From Pseudomonas rubra (GTDB lineage: Bacteria > Pseudomonadota > Gammaproteobacteria > Pseudomonadales > Pseudomonadaceae), in assembly GCF_028656935.1 (NCBI RefSeq), contig NZ_JAMDGZ010000008.1, positions 1 through 45,803 of the forward strand: a stretch of DNA of 45,803 nucleotides. Direction: 5' to 3'. The first letter of the stretch is position 1; each line of letters begins with the position of its first letter. The position numbers were made by a program, and so were the translations under genes. Of the stretch, positions 1-8,362 are shown one piece after another. The notes under the pieces were generated by a model, which saw only the letters and a list, made by a program, of their open reading frames with translations, did not search any database and was not told the DNA's origin.

Positions 1-65
1 CTTGTTCGGAGCATCCCTAGAGCACTGTTCGCATTGCCACCTATCAGTACGTGAGGGTTCGGCTC

Positions 66-581
66 TTATTCCCGGCCACGACGTTCGTGCTCCAGTAGCC
101 AGCGCTTGCGTTCGAGTCCGCCGCCATAGCCAGTCAGCGCACCACTGCTGCCGACCAGCCGATGGCAGGGGATGGCCAGGCTCACCGGGTTCAAGGCATT
201 GGCCAGGCCCACCGCCCGGGCGGCGGCCGGGTTGCCGAGCGCTGCGGCAATCTGGCCGTAGCTTTGAGTGCTGCCTACCGGAATCGCGCGTAACGCCGCC
301 CACACGCGCTGCTGAAACGGGGTGCCGCCAGCCTCCACGGGTACGCTATCGAATGCCTGCAACTGGCCGCTGCAGTAGGCTTGCACGGCCTCGGCGAGGT
401 CAGCCAGCCCGGCGGTTTCGCGCAGTTGCACATCCGCACCGAAGCGGGTGCGCAGCAGCCGCAGCAGGCGCTTTTCAGGCTCATCGAATTCCAGTGCCAG
501 CAACCGTTGGCCATCACCGACGATCAGCACCTGGCCGATCGGCTCCGGCAGTTGCAGGCGGCGCAGCAGCAGTTCGTTCAT
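66..581 (-). CDS. ogt: Methylated-DNA--protein-cysteine methyltransferase (Ogt/AGT)
   Basis: Repairs O6-alkylguanine (and O4-alkylthymine) by irreversible transfer of the alkyl group to its own cysteine; cytoplasmic. The 171-residue protein has the conserved C-terminal domain: GTPFQQRVW near residue 86, the active-site PCHR at 138-141 (Cys139), and SSGALTGYGGG followed by ERKRWLLEHE. The length suits an Ogt without a fused Ada domain. The start was placed at an ATG preceded by GGGAG at about 8 nt; a longer frame to 596 adds five residues with no better site. The start ATG overlaps the stop of the upstream ZapE-like gene by 4 nt (ATGA), so the two are probably co-translated. Family assignment is firm. 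The choice between Ogt and a generic AGT name rests only on domain content. Confidence 0.93.
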   Translation of the reverse strand: MNELLLRRLQLPEPIGQVLIVGDGQRLLALEFDEPEKRLLRLLRTRFGADVQLRETAGLADLAEAVQAYCSGQLQAFDSVPVEAGGTPFQQRVWAALRAIPVGSTQSYGQIAAALGNPAAARAVGLANALNPVSLAIPCHRLVGSSGALTGYGGGLERKRWLLEHERRGRE

Positions 582-1795
582 GATTCTCGCTCCCAATGAT
601 GGGTGGCGCCTGCATCGGCGCTAATTACCTGGCGCAACTGCCCCAGGCGGCTACGGGTGCGCGCAAGGTCACTGGCGCTGCCGTTGAGGCTGTCAGCCAG
701 CGGCCGGCTGCCAATCAGCACCAGGTGCTTGTCCTGATCGTAAAGCACGTCAATCAGGTTGATGAAACGCTGCTGGGCGGCAATCGAGCAGTCTTCAAGC
801 GTCGGCAAGTGCTCGATGATCCAGTAGTCGAAGCGCCTGGCCAGCTCCAGGTAGTCGATCACCGCCGTCGGCTGTTCGCAGAGTTCGACAAAATCAAAAC
901 CCACCGTGCGTTGCGCGTGCAACCAGGCCCGCAACTGGCGTTTGCCAACTTCCAGGGTAATCGGTGTTGCACTCGGCTCTGGTAGATGCAAGGCCAGGCG
1001 CTGCTCGCGGTTACCCGGCCACAGGTAGTGGCCCTGGCTGAAGCGCTGCTGGCTGGCGGCGCTGGGCAGGCTGCGAAAATCCTGCTCGCCTGTCACCTCC
1101 AGCACCAGCATCCGGCTGTTGATCAGGCCAATCACCGGCGCGAAACGCTGGTGATACAGCGGGTTGGGCAACAAGCCTTCAGGGGGGTAGTTGGAGGTCA
1201 GCAGTAAAAGCACCTGGCGTTCGAACAAGGCCTGGAACAGCCGGGTGATGAGCATGGCATCGCCGATGTCATGCACGTGAAACTCATCGAAACACAGCAC
1301 CTGACAGTCTTCGAGCAGCGCATCCAGGGTGTGGGCCAGGGCGTCATCCTGGTGGCGGTGGTCAAACATGCCCTGGTGCAGGCGGGCAAAAAAATTATGA
1401 AAGTGCAGGCGCCGCTTGCGGGCCTGGGGCAAGGCCTGGAAAAAACCATCGAGCAGCCAGCTCTTGCCACGCCCGACCGCGCCGTGCAGGTACAGGCTGC
1501 GTGCCTGGCCGGTATCAAGCTGCGCCGCCTGGCGGGCCATGTGCTCGATCACTTGCAACTGGCCGGCGCTCAGGGTGTAGCCGCAGGCCTCGGCCCGGGT
1601 GCGAAAATCGTGACGGATGCTCGCTGCCAGGCCGTTTGCAAGTGGCGCCGGCTGACGCAAACGCTGGCACAGCGAACGTATCCAGGACGGGGGCAGGGCA
1701 GGCAATCCGGGCTCCTCGGGGCGACGGGACTCAAGGGCCAGCTTGAGCGGGGCTGGGTAATTTAACCAATATGATTGAGGCCAGCCAGTGGGCAT
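578..1795 (-). CDS. zapE: ZapE/AFG1-family ATPase
   Basis: A P-loop ATPase of the AFG1/ZapE family; ZapE of E. coli acts at the division septum. The 405-residue product has Walker A GAVGRGKS (105-112), Walker B CFDEFH (Asp170-Glu171), and LLLTSNYPPEGL as the sensor-like segment typical of the family. Pseudomonads usually carry a more canonical copy elsewhere, so this may be a paralogue; that is inference. The ATG at 1795 is the only good start, but no clear Shine-Dalgarno precedes it and a REP element lies immediately upstream. It overlaps ogt by 4 nt and is divergent from the pilus operon. The link to DNA repair is positional only. Confidence 0.82.
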   Translation of the reverse strand: MPTGWPQSYWLNYPAPLKLALESRRPEEPGLPALPPSWIRSLCQRLRQPAPLANGLAASIRHDFRTRAEACGYTLSAGQLQVIEHMARQAAQLDTGQARSLYLHGAVGRGKSWLLDGFFQALPQARKRRLHFHNFFARLHQGMFDHRHQDDALAHTLDALLEDCQVLCFDEFHVHDIGDAMLITRLFQALFERQVLLLLTSNYPPEGLLPNPLYHQRFAPVIGLINSRMLVLEVTGEQDFRSLPSAASQQRFSQGHYLWPGNREQRLALHLPEPSATPITLEVGKRQLRAWLHAQRTVGFDFVELCEQPTAVIDYLELARRFDYWIIEHLPTLEDCSIAAQQRFINLIDVLYDQDKHLVLIGSRPLADSLNGSASDLARTRSRLGQLRQVISADAGATHHWERES

Positions 1796-1797
1796 TC

Positions 1798-1824
1798 ATC
1801 GCGGGGCAAGCCCGCTCCTACGGG
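1798..1824. repeat. REP element (single)
   Basis: A REP palindrome with core GCGGGGCAAGCCCGC followed by CTCCTACGGG. It lies in the 130-bp divergent gap between the zapE-like gene and the first pilus gene. It matches the core of the REP sequences at 13426, 13456 and 31261 in this window. It sits directly upstream of the zapE start codon, which is unusual because REPs normally lie 3' of genes. Confidence 0.85.
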
Positions 1825-1925
1825 TAAAACCTGTACGTGGGCTATACATTTCCCTGCGAACTGGCAGGTTTTTCCTTCACTGCTACCCTCAAGGTCAGAT
1901 CAATCCTGCGTTGAAGGATGACAAG

Positions 1926-2453
1926 GTGAAGGGACGTTTTCTGGTGACGCTGTGCGGACTGATCATGGTCAGTGCGGCAGGCGCCGCCGATTTCATGGTT
2001 GAAGTCAAAGTGGAAGTGCAGCGCGGCTGCGTACTGGTCCACCAGCCCCGTGATGCTGGCGTTCAGGCCCTGGGGGTTCTCGATTTTGGCCGCACCGCGC
2101 GCCTGGATGCCCCGGCCGGACCGCTCAGCAGCCAACTGCTGGCCATGCGTCCGCCACGCCTTGAGTGCAACCCCGACACGGCGTATCAGTTGCAGGTCGA
2201 TGGCGGCCAGCACGGCGGCATTGACGAAGTGCGCTACCTGACCAGCAACCAGCCTGCGGCGCAGCCCATTCCCTACCGTTTGTATCAGGACCCGGCCTGG
2301 CGTCAACCGTTGCCGGTCAATGTTGTGCAGCACGCCCGGGTGCCGGATGGCGGCTCGGTGGCGCTGCCGTTGTACGCGCGTATCGATCGTTTGGCCCAGG
2401 TGCCGGCGGTGGGGCGTTATACGGATCTGCTCAAAGTCACCGTCACCTGGTAA
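1926..2453 (+). CDS. Csu-type pilus subunit, SCPU domain (first of four)
   Basis: A small secreted pilin-like protein of the spore-coat-U (SCPU) family, the subunit type of Csu archaic chaperone-usher pili. The 175-residue product has a signal peptide (hydrophobic core FLVTLCGLIMV, cleavage near AGA-A), the paired cysteines of the fold (QRGC and RLECNP), a VLDFGR motif, and the usual C-terminal GRYTDLLKVTVTW donor-strand edge. I chose GTG at 1926 because AAGGA precedes it and it gives a clean signal peptide; the frame stays open to 1788 but that part is REP-derived. Being first in a seven-gene same-strand series, it probably heads the operon. Which Csu subunit it equals (A, B or A/B) cannot be settled by eye. 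Confidence 0.85.
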   Translation: MKGRFLVTLCGLIMVSAAGAADFMVEVKVEVQRGCVLVHQPRDAGVQALGVLDFGRTARLDAPAGPLSSQLLAMRPPRLECNPDTAYQLQVDGGQHGGIDEVRYLTSNQPAAQPIPYRLYQDPAWRQPLPVNVVQHARVPDGGSVALPLYARIDRLAQVPAVGRYTDLLKVTVTW

Positions 2454-2485
2454 CCGGGGCGGCGCCTGCTAAAGGAACTGGCAGT

Positions 2486-3013
2486 ATGAAACACGTATTG
2501 CTGTTGGGCATTGCCCCGATGCTGTTGATCAGCCCCATGACCTTCGCGGCCGTGAGCGGGCAGATCCAGGCGCGCCTGGTGATCAGCAGTGCCTGTCAGA
2601 TCAGCGGCGATGCAAGCGCTCTGGAAACCTCCGGGGGCGGCGTGCTGGATTTCGGCAGCCAGGGCCCGAGCTGGACCAACCCGCTGCGTTCGGCCATCGA
2701 AGAATCAGCCGGCAATGGCAGCCTGCAGGTGCGCTGCAACCCGGCCGTGGGGGCCTTCACCGTCAGTATCAATGGCGGCGCCAACGGCAACGGCGCCACC
2801 CGGCGCTTGAGTAACGGCCGCGAACTGATTGCCTATGAGCTGTCTGCCGATCCTTCTGGGCGTGCCCATTACGCCATCGGCCAGAGCCGCAACTTTGCGA
2901 TCACCAGCGCCGCGCAGATTCCGATTCCGATCTACGGTGCGGTGGTCGCCCATCCCAAGGCGCTGCCGGCTGGCATTTACCGCGACACCCTGATGGTGAC
3001 CCTGGACTGGTAA
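2486..3013 (+). CDS. Csu-type pilus subunit, SCPU domain (CsuA/B-like)
   Basis: A secreted SCPU-domain subunit of 175 residues. It has a signal peptide ending MTFA-A, a mature N-terminus AVSGQIQARLVISSAC, a second cysteine in LQVRCNP, VLDFGS, and a C-terminal AGIYRDTLMVTLDW. Of the four subunits it looks closest to the major rod pilin CsuA/B because of the AVSGQI start and the IPIPIYGAV segment. In the family, each subunit donates its N-terminal strand to the next. The start is supported by AAAGGA 10 nt upstream. It lies 32 nt after the previous subunit. The family is certain; the exact CsuA/B equivalence is tentative. Confidence 0.87.
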   Translation: MKHVLLLGIAPMLLISPMTFAAVSGQIQARLVISSACQISGDASALETSGGGVLDFGSQGPSWTNPLRSAIEESAGNGSLQVRCNPAVGAFTVSINGGANGNGATRRLSNGRELIAYELSADPSGRAHYAIGQSRNFAITSAAQIPIPIYGAVVAHPKALPAGIYRDTLMVTLDW

Positions 3014-3030
3014 CACGCAAGGAGTGACTC

Positions 3031-3564
3031 ATGCACCCGAACCTTTCACGTTTGATCTTCGCCGGTGTCGGCCTGGCGCTCGCGGTCCAGGCCCAGGCGG
3101 CCACGGTGACCGGCAATATCACCGCCACCCTGACACTGATTGCCAGTTGCCAGGTCAACGGCGGCAGCGGCAGCAGCGGCCTGAACTTTGGTGCGCTGAA
3201 CTTCGGCACCCAGGATGCACTGTTCGTCAATGCCTCGGGGCAGGTGTTGGGTGGCGGCGGCGGGGCCATGAGCATTCTTTGCTCAAGCGGTACGGTGCCG
3301 ACTGTCAAAGTGCGAGCAGGCGCCCATGACAGCCAGTCGGCGGGCGGCACGCGGGCGCTGTACGACGGCGTCGCCAACTACGTGCCCTATGACTTCTATA
3401 CCGACGCCGGGCACAGCACGGTGTTGGCCATCGATGGCACCATCACCTTGCCCACCAGTACCGGTGTGGCCCAGACGGTCAATCTCTATGGCCTGGCCAA
3501 GGGCAAGGCGGGGCTGCCGGCCGGTGTGTACACCGACACGGTCGCGGTCGAGCTGAGTTTCTGA
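3031..3564 (+). CDS. Csu-type pilus subunit, SCPU domain (third)
   Basis: A secreted SCPU subunit of 177 residues. The signal peptide ends AQA-A and is followed by ATVTGNITATLTLIASC. The second cysteine is in SILCSSG, with LNFGALNFG and a C-terminal AGVYTDTVAVELSF. A glycine/serine-rich loop (GGSGSSG, later GGGGG) is longer than in the neighbours. The start ATG has AAGGAG at good spacing and follows the previous gene by 17 nt. Its stop codon is 3 nt before the next start, so co-translation is likely. The extracellular pilus role is inferred from the family and the operon. Confidence 0.87.
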   Translation: MHPNLSRLIFAGVGLALAVQAQAATVTGNITATLTLIASCQVNGGSGSSGLNFGALNFGTQDALFVNASGQVLGGGGGAMSILCSSGTVPTVKVRAGAHDSQSAGGTRALYDGVANYVPYDFYTDAGHSTVLAIDGTITLPTSTGVAQTVNLYGLAKGKAGLPAGVYTDTVAVELSF

Positions 3565-3567
3565 GCC

Positions 3568-4071
3568 GTGACCCGCGGCGTGCCCGCGCTGCTGGCCATG
3601 GTTGCCTGCGGCGTGTCGCTGCCGTTGGCGGCGGACACCACCAGCACCTTTCAGGTCAGTGCCACGGTGGCCGCCGGTTGCCTGGTGGTGGGCGGGGTGA
3701 GCAACTACGGCAACCTGGATTTCGGCAGCTATTCGGCGCTGTCGAGCAGCAGTGTGACTACCGCCCTGGGCGGTACCACGGTGACCTTGCAATGCACGCC
3801 GGGGGTGAGCTTGAGCATGAGTGTCGACGCCGGCCTCAACAGTGCCAGCGGCACGCGCAACCTCAAGCGCAGCAGCGGTACATCGCTGGTGGCCTATGAG
3901 CTGTTTCGCGACGCCGGCTTCAGCCAGGCCCTGGGCATCAACCAGAGCGTCGCGGTGAGCTATGGCGATCCGACGGCGATCAAGTTGCCGGTCTACGCCC
4001 GCGCGCAACTGACCGGCATCCTGCCGGCCGGCAGCTATACCGATGTGGTGCAGGTGGTGCTGACGTTCTAG
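3568..4071 (+). CDS. Csu-type pilus subunit, SCPU domain (fourth)
   Basis: A secreted SCPU subunit of 167 residues. The signal peptide is carried on a GTG start and ends PLAAD; cysteines are in VAAGC and LQCTPG; the C-terminus is AGSYTDVVQVVLTF. The GTG lies 3 nt after the previous stop, with no separate strong ribosome site, so it is probably translated by re-initiation. Acinetobacter csu has three small subunits before the chaperone; here there are four, which is the main difference in layout. Confidence 0.85.
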   Translation: MTRGVPALLAMVACGVSLPLAADTTSTFQVSATVAAGCLVVGGVSNYGNLDFGSYSALSSSSVTTALGGTTVTLQCTPGVSLSMSVDAGLNSASGTRNLKRSSGTSLVAYELFRDAGFSQALGINQSVAVSYGDPTAIKLPVYARAQLTGILPAGSYTDVVQVVLTF

Positions 4072-4107
4072 GCGCCCGTGGACGATTTCAATCAAAGGAG
4101 TGTGTGC

Positions 4108-4899
4108 ATGGAAGTAGGCGCTGGCAGTTCGCGCTTGAGCTACAACGTATTGGCCTGCATGGCGGTGCTGCTGGGCAGTGCACCGCTGCAGGCCGCCACG
4201 TCGGTGCTGATCTGGCCGATTGATCCGGTCCTTGAGGCCAACCAGAAAGCCGGTGCGTTGTGGCTGGAAAACCGCGGCGATGCGCCGGCCAACCTGCAGG
4301 TGCGGGTCTTCGCCTGGCGCCAGGGTGAGTTCGACGACCAGTATCAGGCCCAGCGCGAGATTATCGGCAGCCCGCCAGTGGCCAATATCGCCCCGGGGCA
4401 AAAGCAACTGATTCGCCTGACTCGCACCGGCACTTCGCCGATCGGCCAGGAACAGGCCTACCGGATCATCATCGATGAAATCCCCCCGGCGTTGCCGGCA
4501 GCGGCCAGCGCCGACAAGGCCCAGGCGGCGATCCGCTTCCAGATGCGCTATTCGGTGCCGCTATTTGTTTACGGCGAAGGCCTCTGGGGCAAGGCCGATG
4601 CCAGCGGCCAGCGCAGTGCCAGTGCCCTTGGCAAGCCGGCACTGAGCTGGCGTCAGGTCTCGGTGCAGGGCAAACCCTATGTGGAAATCCGCAACACCGG
4701 CCCTGTGCATGCACGCCTGACCGATGTGGTGCTGCAGCAGGGCGGTCAGAGCCGGCCGCTGGTGGATGGCTTGCTCGGTTATGTGTTGCCCGGCGCGACC
4801 ATGCGCTGGCCAGCGCCGCAGCCAATGACTGCAGCCTCGGTGCTCAAGGGCCGGGTCAACGGCCAGGAGCCGGCGCAGACCTTGAGCCAGGGCCAATGA
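4108..4899 (+). CDS. csuC: Pilus assembly chaperone, CsuC-like (PapD family)
   Basis: A periplasmic chaperone that holds SCPU subunits for delivery to the usher by donor-strand complementation. The 263-residue product starts at an ATG with AAAGGAG upstream (an in-frame upstream start at 4078 has none). It has a signal peptide ending LQA-A, then the PapD-like first domain: SVLIWPIDPVLE, ALWLENRGDAPANLQVRVFAW, and IAPGQKQLIRL where the subunit-binding basic residue is expected. The second domain ends with the LPGATMRWP segment. It lies 36 nt downstream of the last subunit and 62 nt before the usher. Confidence 0.9.
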   Translation: MEVGAGSSRLSYNVLACMAVLLGSAPLQAATSVLIWPIDPVLEANQKAGALWLENRGDAPANLQVRVFAWRQGEFDDQYQAQREIIGSPPVANIAPGQKQLIRLTRTGTSPIGQEQAYRIIIDEIPPALPAAASADKAQAAIRFQMRYSVPLFVYGEGLWGKADASGQRSASALGKPALSWRQVSVQGKPYVEIRNTGPVHARLTDVVLQQGGQSRPLVDGLLGYVLPGATMRWPAPQPMTAASVLKGRVNGQEPAQTLSQGQ

Positions 4900-4961
4900 C
4901 GCAGCGCTAGGGGCAAGACAACAGGGGCCAGGGAGGACCCGGTAATGGTCGGATACTGTGT

Positions 4962-7295
4962 GTGAGCATCTCGTCGGCGCTGCGGGCCTGTGGCCTGACC
5001 GTGCTGGGTTGTGGTTCGCTGTTGGCCGGCGAGCTGCCGCCGCCTCCTGCCTCCCTCGAAGCGGTCGCCGATGCGCCGCTGTTCCTGGAACTGGTGGTCA
5101 ATCAGATGAGCAGCCCTGAGCTGGTCGCGGTGCAGCAGCGCGCCGGACGCCTGTACATGGCCAGTGCCGACCTCCAGGCCGCCGGTATCGAGCTGCCGGG
5201 CGAGTACGGCGCCGAAGTGGCCCTGGACAGCATTCCTGGCCTGCACACCGACTACGACAGCCAGGGCCAGCGCCTGGTCGTGCAAGTTCCGCCCAGCTGG
5301 CTGCCGACCCAGCGCATCGGCAGCCGTCAGTTGTACCCGGCCAGCGAGGCCCGCAGCAGTTTTGGCGCGCTGCTCAACTATGACCTGTATTTGAACGATA
5401 CCGACGACGGCGGCCGCTATCTGGCGGCCTGGAACGAACTGCGTCTGTTCGACGGCTGGGGCACGTTGTCGACCACCGGCCAATGGCGCCAGTCGCTGGG
5501 CGGCAACGATTTCGCCGGCAGCCAGGAAGGTTTTCGCCGCTACGACACCACCTGGCGCTATACCGACGAAGCGCGCCTGTTGACCCTGGAAGCCGGTGAT
5601 GTGCTCAGCGGCGCCTTGCCCTGGACCAGTTCGGTGCGCCTGGGTGGCCTGCAACTGTCACGGGACTTCGCCGTGCGCCCGGACCTGGTCACCTATCCAT
5701 TGCCGGCGTTTGCCGGTGAGGCGGCGGTGCCGTCGTCGGTCGACCTGTTCATCAACGGCTACAAAAGCTCCACCGCCGACCTGCAGCCAGGCCCTTATAC
5801 CCTGACCAACGTGCCATTCATCAATGGCGCAGGTGAGGCGGTGGTGGTCACCACCGATGCCCTCGGCCGGCAGGTATCGACCACCTTGCCGTTCTATGTC
5901 ACCAGCAGCCTGTTGCAGAAGGGCCTGGCAGACTTCTCGCTGGCCGCTGGCAGCCTGCGCCGGGACTACGCGATTCGCGACTTTGCCTACGGCCCGGGAG
6001 TTGCTGCCGGCAGCCTGCGCTACGGCCTGAGTGACAGCTTCACCCTCGAAAGCCACGCCGAGGCGGCTGAATCCCTGGCCCTTGGCGGGCTGGGCGGTAA
6101 CTGGCAGGTGGGCAACTGGGGGGTGGTCAACGCCGCCCTGAGCCAGAGCCGCTTCGACAGCCGCAGCGGCCAGCAACTGAGCTTCGGCTACCAGTACAAC
6201 AGCCAGCGCCTGGGCTTCAATTACCAGCGCCTGCAGCGGCGCGGCGACTATGCCGACCTGTCGCTGGTCGACAGCCCCTACACCCGCCTGAGCCAGCGCA
6301 GCGAGCAGGTCACCCTGAGCGTCAACCTCGAGCGTTACGGCAGCCTTGGCGCTGGTTATTTCGATGTGCGCGCTGGCGACAACTCGCGCACCCGCTTGCT
6401 CAACCTCAGCTGGAGCAAGCCGCTGTGGGGCAACAGCAGCCTGTACCTGTCGGCCAACCGCGAGATTGGCGACAGCCAGTGGGCGTTGCAGGCGCAACTG
6501 GTGATTCCGTTCGACCTGCGTGGCACCCTGAGCTTCAGCGTCGAGCGCAACAAGGACGGCGAGCGCCAGCAACGGGTCAACTACAGCCGCGCAGTGCCCA
6601 GCGAAGGCGGGGTCGGCTTCAACCTCGGTTACGCCGATGGCGACCGTCAGGCCTATCGCCAGGCCGACATCACCTGGCGCCTGCAGTCGGTGCAACTGCA
6701 GGCCGGCGCCTACGGCAGCAGCGACAGCATGACCCGCTGGGCCGATGCCAGTGGCTCGCTGGTGTGGATGGACGCCGGGATATTCGCCGCCAACCGCATC
6801 GACGATGCCTTCGTGGTGGTCAGCACCGCAGGCTTTGCCCAGGTGCCAGTGCGTTACGAAAACCAGCTGATCGGCCGCACCGACAGCAATGGTCACTTGC
6901 TGGTGCCCTGGAGCAGCGCCTACTACCGGGCCAAGTACGAAATCGACCCGATGGAGTTGCCGGCCAATGTCCAGTCACCGCAGGTCGAGCAGCGGGTCGC
7001 GGTGCGCCGTGGCAGCGGCTACCTGCTGGAGTTCCCGCTGCACCGGGTGGTGGCGGCCAGCATCGTCCTGGTCGATGGCCACAATCAGGTATTGCCCCTG
7101 GGCAGCCAGGTACGCCACGAGCAGAGCGGGGCGCTGGCGGTGGTCGGTTGGGACGGGCTGGTGTACCTGGAAGGCCTGGCCGAGGACAACAGTTTGCAGG
7201 TACAAATCGCCAATGGCGGCAGTTGTCGGGTGCAGTTCAAACTGGCGCCCGAGCAGGACCAGGTGCCGCTGATCGGCCCGCTGGTGTGCCAATGA
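4962..7295 (+). CDS. csuD: Outer-membrane usher, CsuD-like
   Basis: The outer-membrane channel through which pilus subunits are secreted and polymerised. The 777-residue protein shows an N-terminal domain (LFLELVVN), a long beta-barrel rich in repeated NLSWSKPL- and SLRYGLSDSF-type strands, the plug region (SVDLFINGYKS), and a C-terminal domain with a cysteine pair (GGSC and PLVC). Compact length and N-terminal sequence fit the Csu archaic class. The start is taken as GTG at 4962, giving a weak signal sequence. A better ribosome site (GGGAGGA) actually serves an ATG at 4945 in another frame, encoding MVGYCV and stopping at 4965, overlapping the usher GTG by 4 nt. The stop overlaps the next gene by 4 nt. 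Confidence 0.9.
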   Translation: MSISSALRACGLTVLGCGSLLAGELPPPPASLEAVADAPLFLELVVNQMSSPELVAVQQRAGRLYMASADLQAAGIELPGEYGAEVALDSIPGLHTDYDSQGQRLVVQVPPSWLPTQRIGSRQLYPASEARSSFGALLNYDLYLNDTDDGGRYLAAWNELRLFDGWGTLSTTGQWRQSLGGNDFAGSQEGFRRYDTTWRYTDEARLLTLEAGDVLSGALPWTSSVRLGGLQLSRDFAVRPDLVTYPLPAFAGEAAVPSSVDLFINGYKSSTADLQPGPYTLTNVPFINGAGEAVVVTTDALGRQVSTTLPFYVTSSLLQKGLADFSLAAGSLRRDYAIRDFAYGPGVAAGSLRYGLSDSFTLESHAEAAESLALGGLGGNWQVGNWGVVNAALSQSRFDSRSGQQLSFGYQYNSQRLGFNYQRLQRRGDYADLSLVDSPYTRLSQRSEQVTLSVNLERYGSLGAGYFDVRAGDNSRTRLLNLSWSKPLWGNSSLYLSANREIGDSQWALQAQLVIPFDLRGTLSFSVERNKDGERQQRVNYSRAVPSEGGVGFNLGYADGDRQAYRQADITWRLQSVQLQAGAYGSSDSMTRWADASGSLVWMDAGIFAANRIDDAFVVVSTAGFAQVPVRYENQLIGRTDSNGHLLVPWSSAYYRAKYEIDPMELPANVQSPQVEQRVAVRRGSGYLLEFPLHRVVAASIVLVDGHNQVLPLGSQVRHEQSGALAVVGWDGLVYLEGLAEDNSLQVQIANGGSCRVQFKLAPEQDQVPLIGPLVCQ

Positions 7296-8257
7296 AGCGC
7301 CTGTTGACGCTCCTGGCACTGCTGACCAGCGCGCAGGCGCAGGCGCTGTGCAGCGTGATCGATACCGCGCCGGCCAGTTTCGGCAGCGTCAGCTCGACCC
7401 TGGTACGCAACGCGGTACAGTCAGCCTCGACCCTCAATGGCGGGCTGCAATGCACAGGCTCGCTGGTGAGCCTGCTGGCCAGCGATGATCATTTTTATGC
7501 AACCTTCACTCCGCCGGTGGGCAGTACCGGCATGGTCGGGCCCGGTGGCGATGTGATTGCCTACACCCTGTATGCCAACAACACCACCAACTTTGCCATT
7601 ACCCGTGGCCAACCCTACGACTTTGCCCGCAACGGCATCCTCGATGCCCTGGGCCTGCTCAATGGCACTACGCCCAAGTCGGTGCCGCTCTACCTCAAGA
7701 GCCTGACCGGCAGCAACGTCGCCGCGGGGCTCTATCAGGAAACCCTGTCGGTGTACTGGAACATCAGCTATTGCTGGGGGATCGGCATAGGCACTATCTG
7801 CCTGGGCCGGCAGAACCTTACCGGCACCACCAGCCTGACGGTGAGCGTAACGGTGACCAACGACTGCCAGATCACCAGCCCCAACATCAGTTTTGGCAGC
7901 GCCCCGGTGGTGGCAGGCTTCAGCACGGTCAGCAGCAACGTCAACGTCTCCTGCACCAAGGGCAGCAACTACACCGTGGGCCTGGACGATGGCCAGAACG
8001 TTTCCGCCGGGCGCCGGCGAATGAAGTCGGCGGCCAACAACTACCTGGCCTATGACATCTTCAAAAGCGCCGGCAGCGTGCGTTGGGGCAGCCTGACCAC
8101 GGCCCGGCGGGCCAGTACCGACGCCGATATCAACCCTGGCGCGGGCACCGGCACCGGCAGCCAGATCTTCAACTACAACGCCAAGGTCTACACCGACCAG
8201 ACCACGCCGCCCGCCGGTAGCTACCTGGACAACGTCATACTCGACGTCCAGTTCTGA
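7292..8257 (+). CDS. csuE: Pilus tip adhesin, CsuE-like (two SCPU domains)
   Basis: The probable tip subunit of the pilus. In Csu pili the tip protein CsuE binds abiotic surfaces through hydrophobic loops; that role is carried over from the family. The 321-residue protein starts MKRLLTLLALL with a signal peptide ending AQA-L. It has two SCPU-like halves, each with a cysteine pair (LCSVID/LQCTGS and NDCQIT/VSCTKG), joined by a linker that contains an extra cysteine pair (SYCWGIGIGTICLG). It ends SYLDNVILDVQF. The ATG overlaps the usher stop (ATGA). A longer open frame upstream lies inside the usher gene and is not used. Confidence 0.87.
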   Translation: MKRLLTLLALLTSAQAQALCSVIDTAPASFGSVSSTLVRNAVQSASTLNGGLQCTGSLVSLLASDDHFYATFTPPVGSTGMVGPGGDVIAYTLYANNTTNFAITRGQPYDFARNGILDALGLLNGTTPKSVPLYLKSLTGSNVAAGLYQETLSVYWNISYCWGIGIGTICLGRQNLTGTTSLTVSVTVTNDCQITSPNISFGSAPVVAGFSTVSSNVNVSCTKGSNYTVGLDDGQNVSAGRRRMKSAANNYLAYDIFKSAGSVRWGSLTTARRASTDADINPGAGTGTGSQIFNYNAKVYTDQTTPPAGSYLDNVILDVQF

Positions 8258-8362
8258 GCCTGGCAGCCAGCTACAACCTTTACGGCAGCCACGGGCAAGA
8301 CGGCCATTGCCGCTGGGGGCAGAGTAGGAGCACTGTCATCCTTCTGCTCGAGGTCTTTTGCC

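Noticed and set aside
1..65. A gene at the left edge.
   Set aside because: The 65 bases before the ogt stop show no recognisable coding or structural feature; the open frame there is antisense to ogt.
6425..7291. Upstream extension of the CsuE frame inside the usher gene.
   Set aside because: A normal signal peptide starts at the ATG at 7292, and the upstream part is a frame-shifted reading of the usher.
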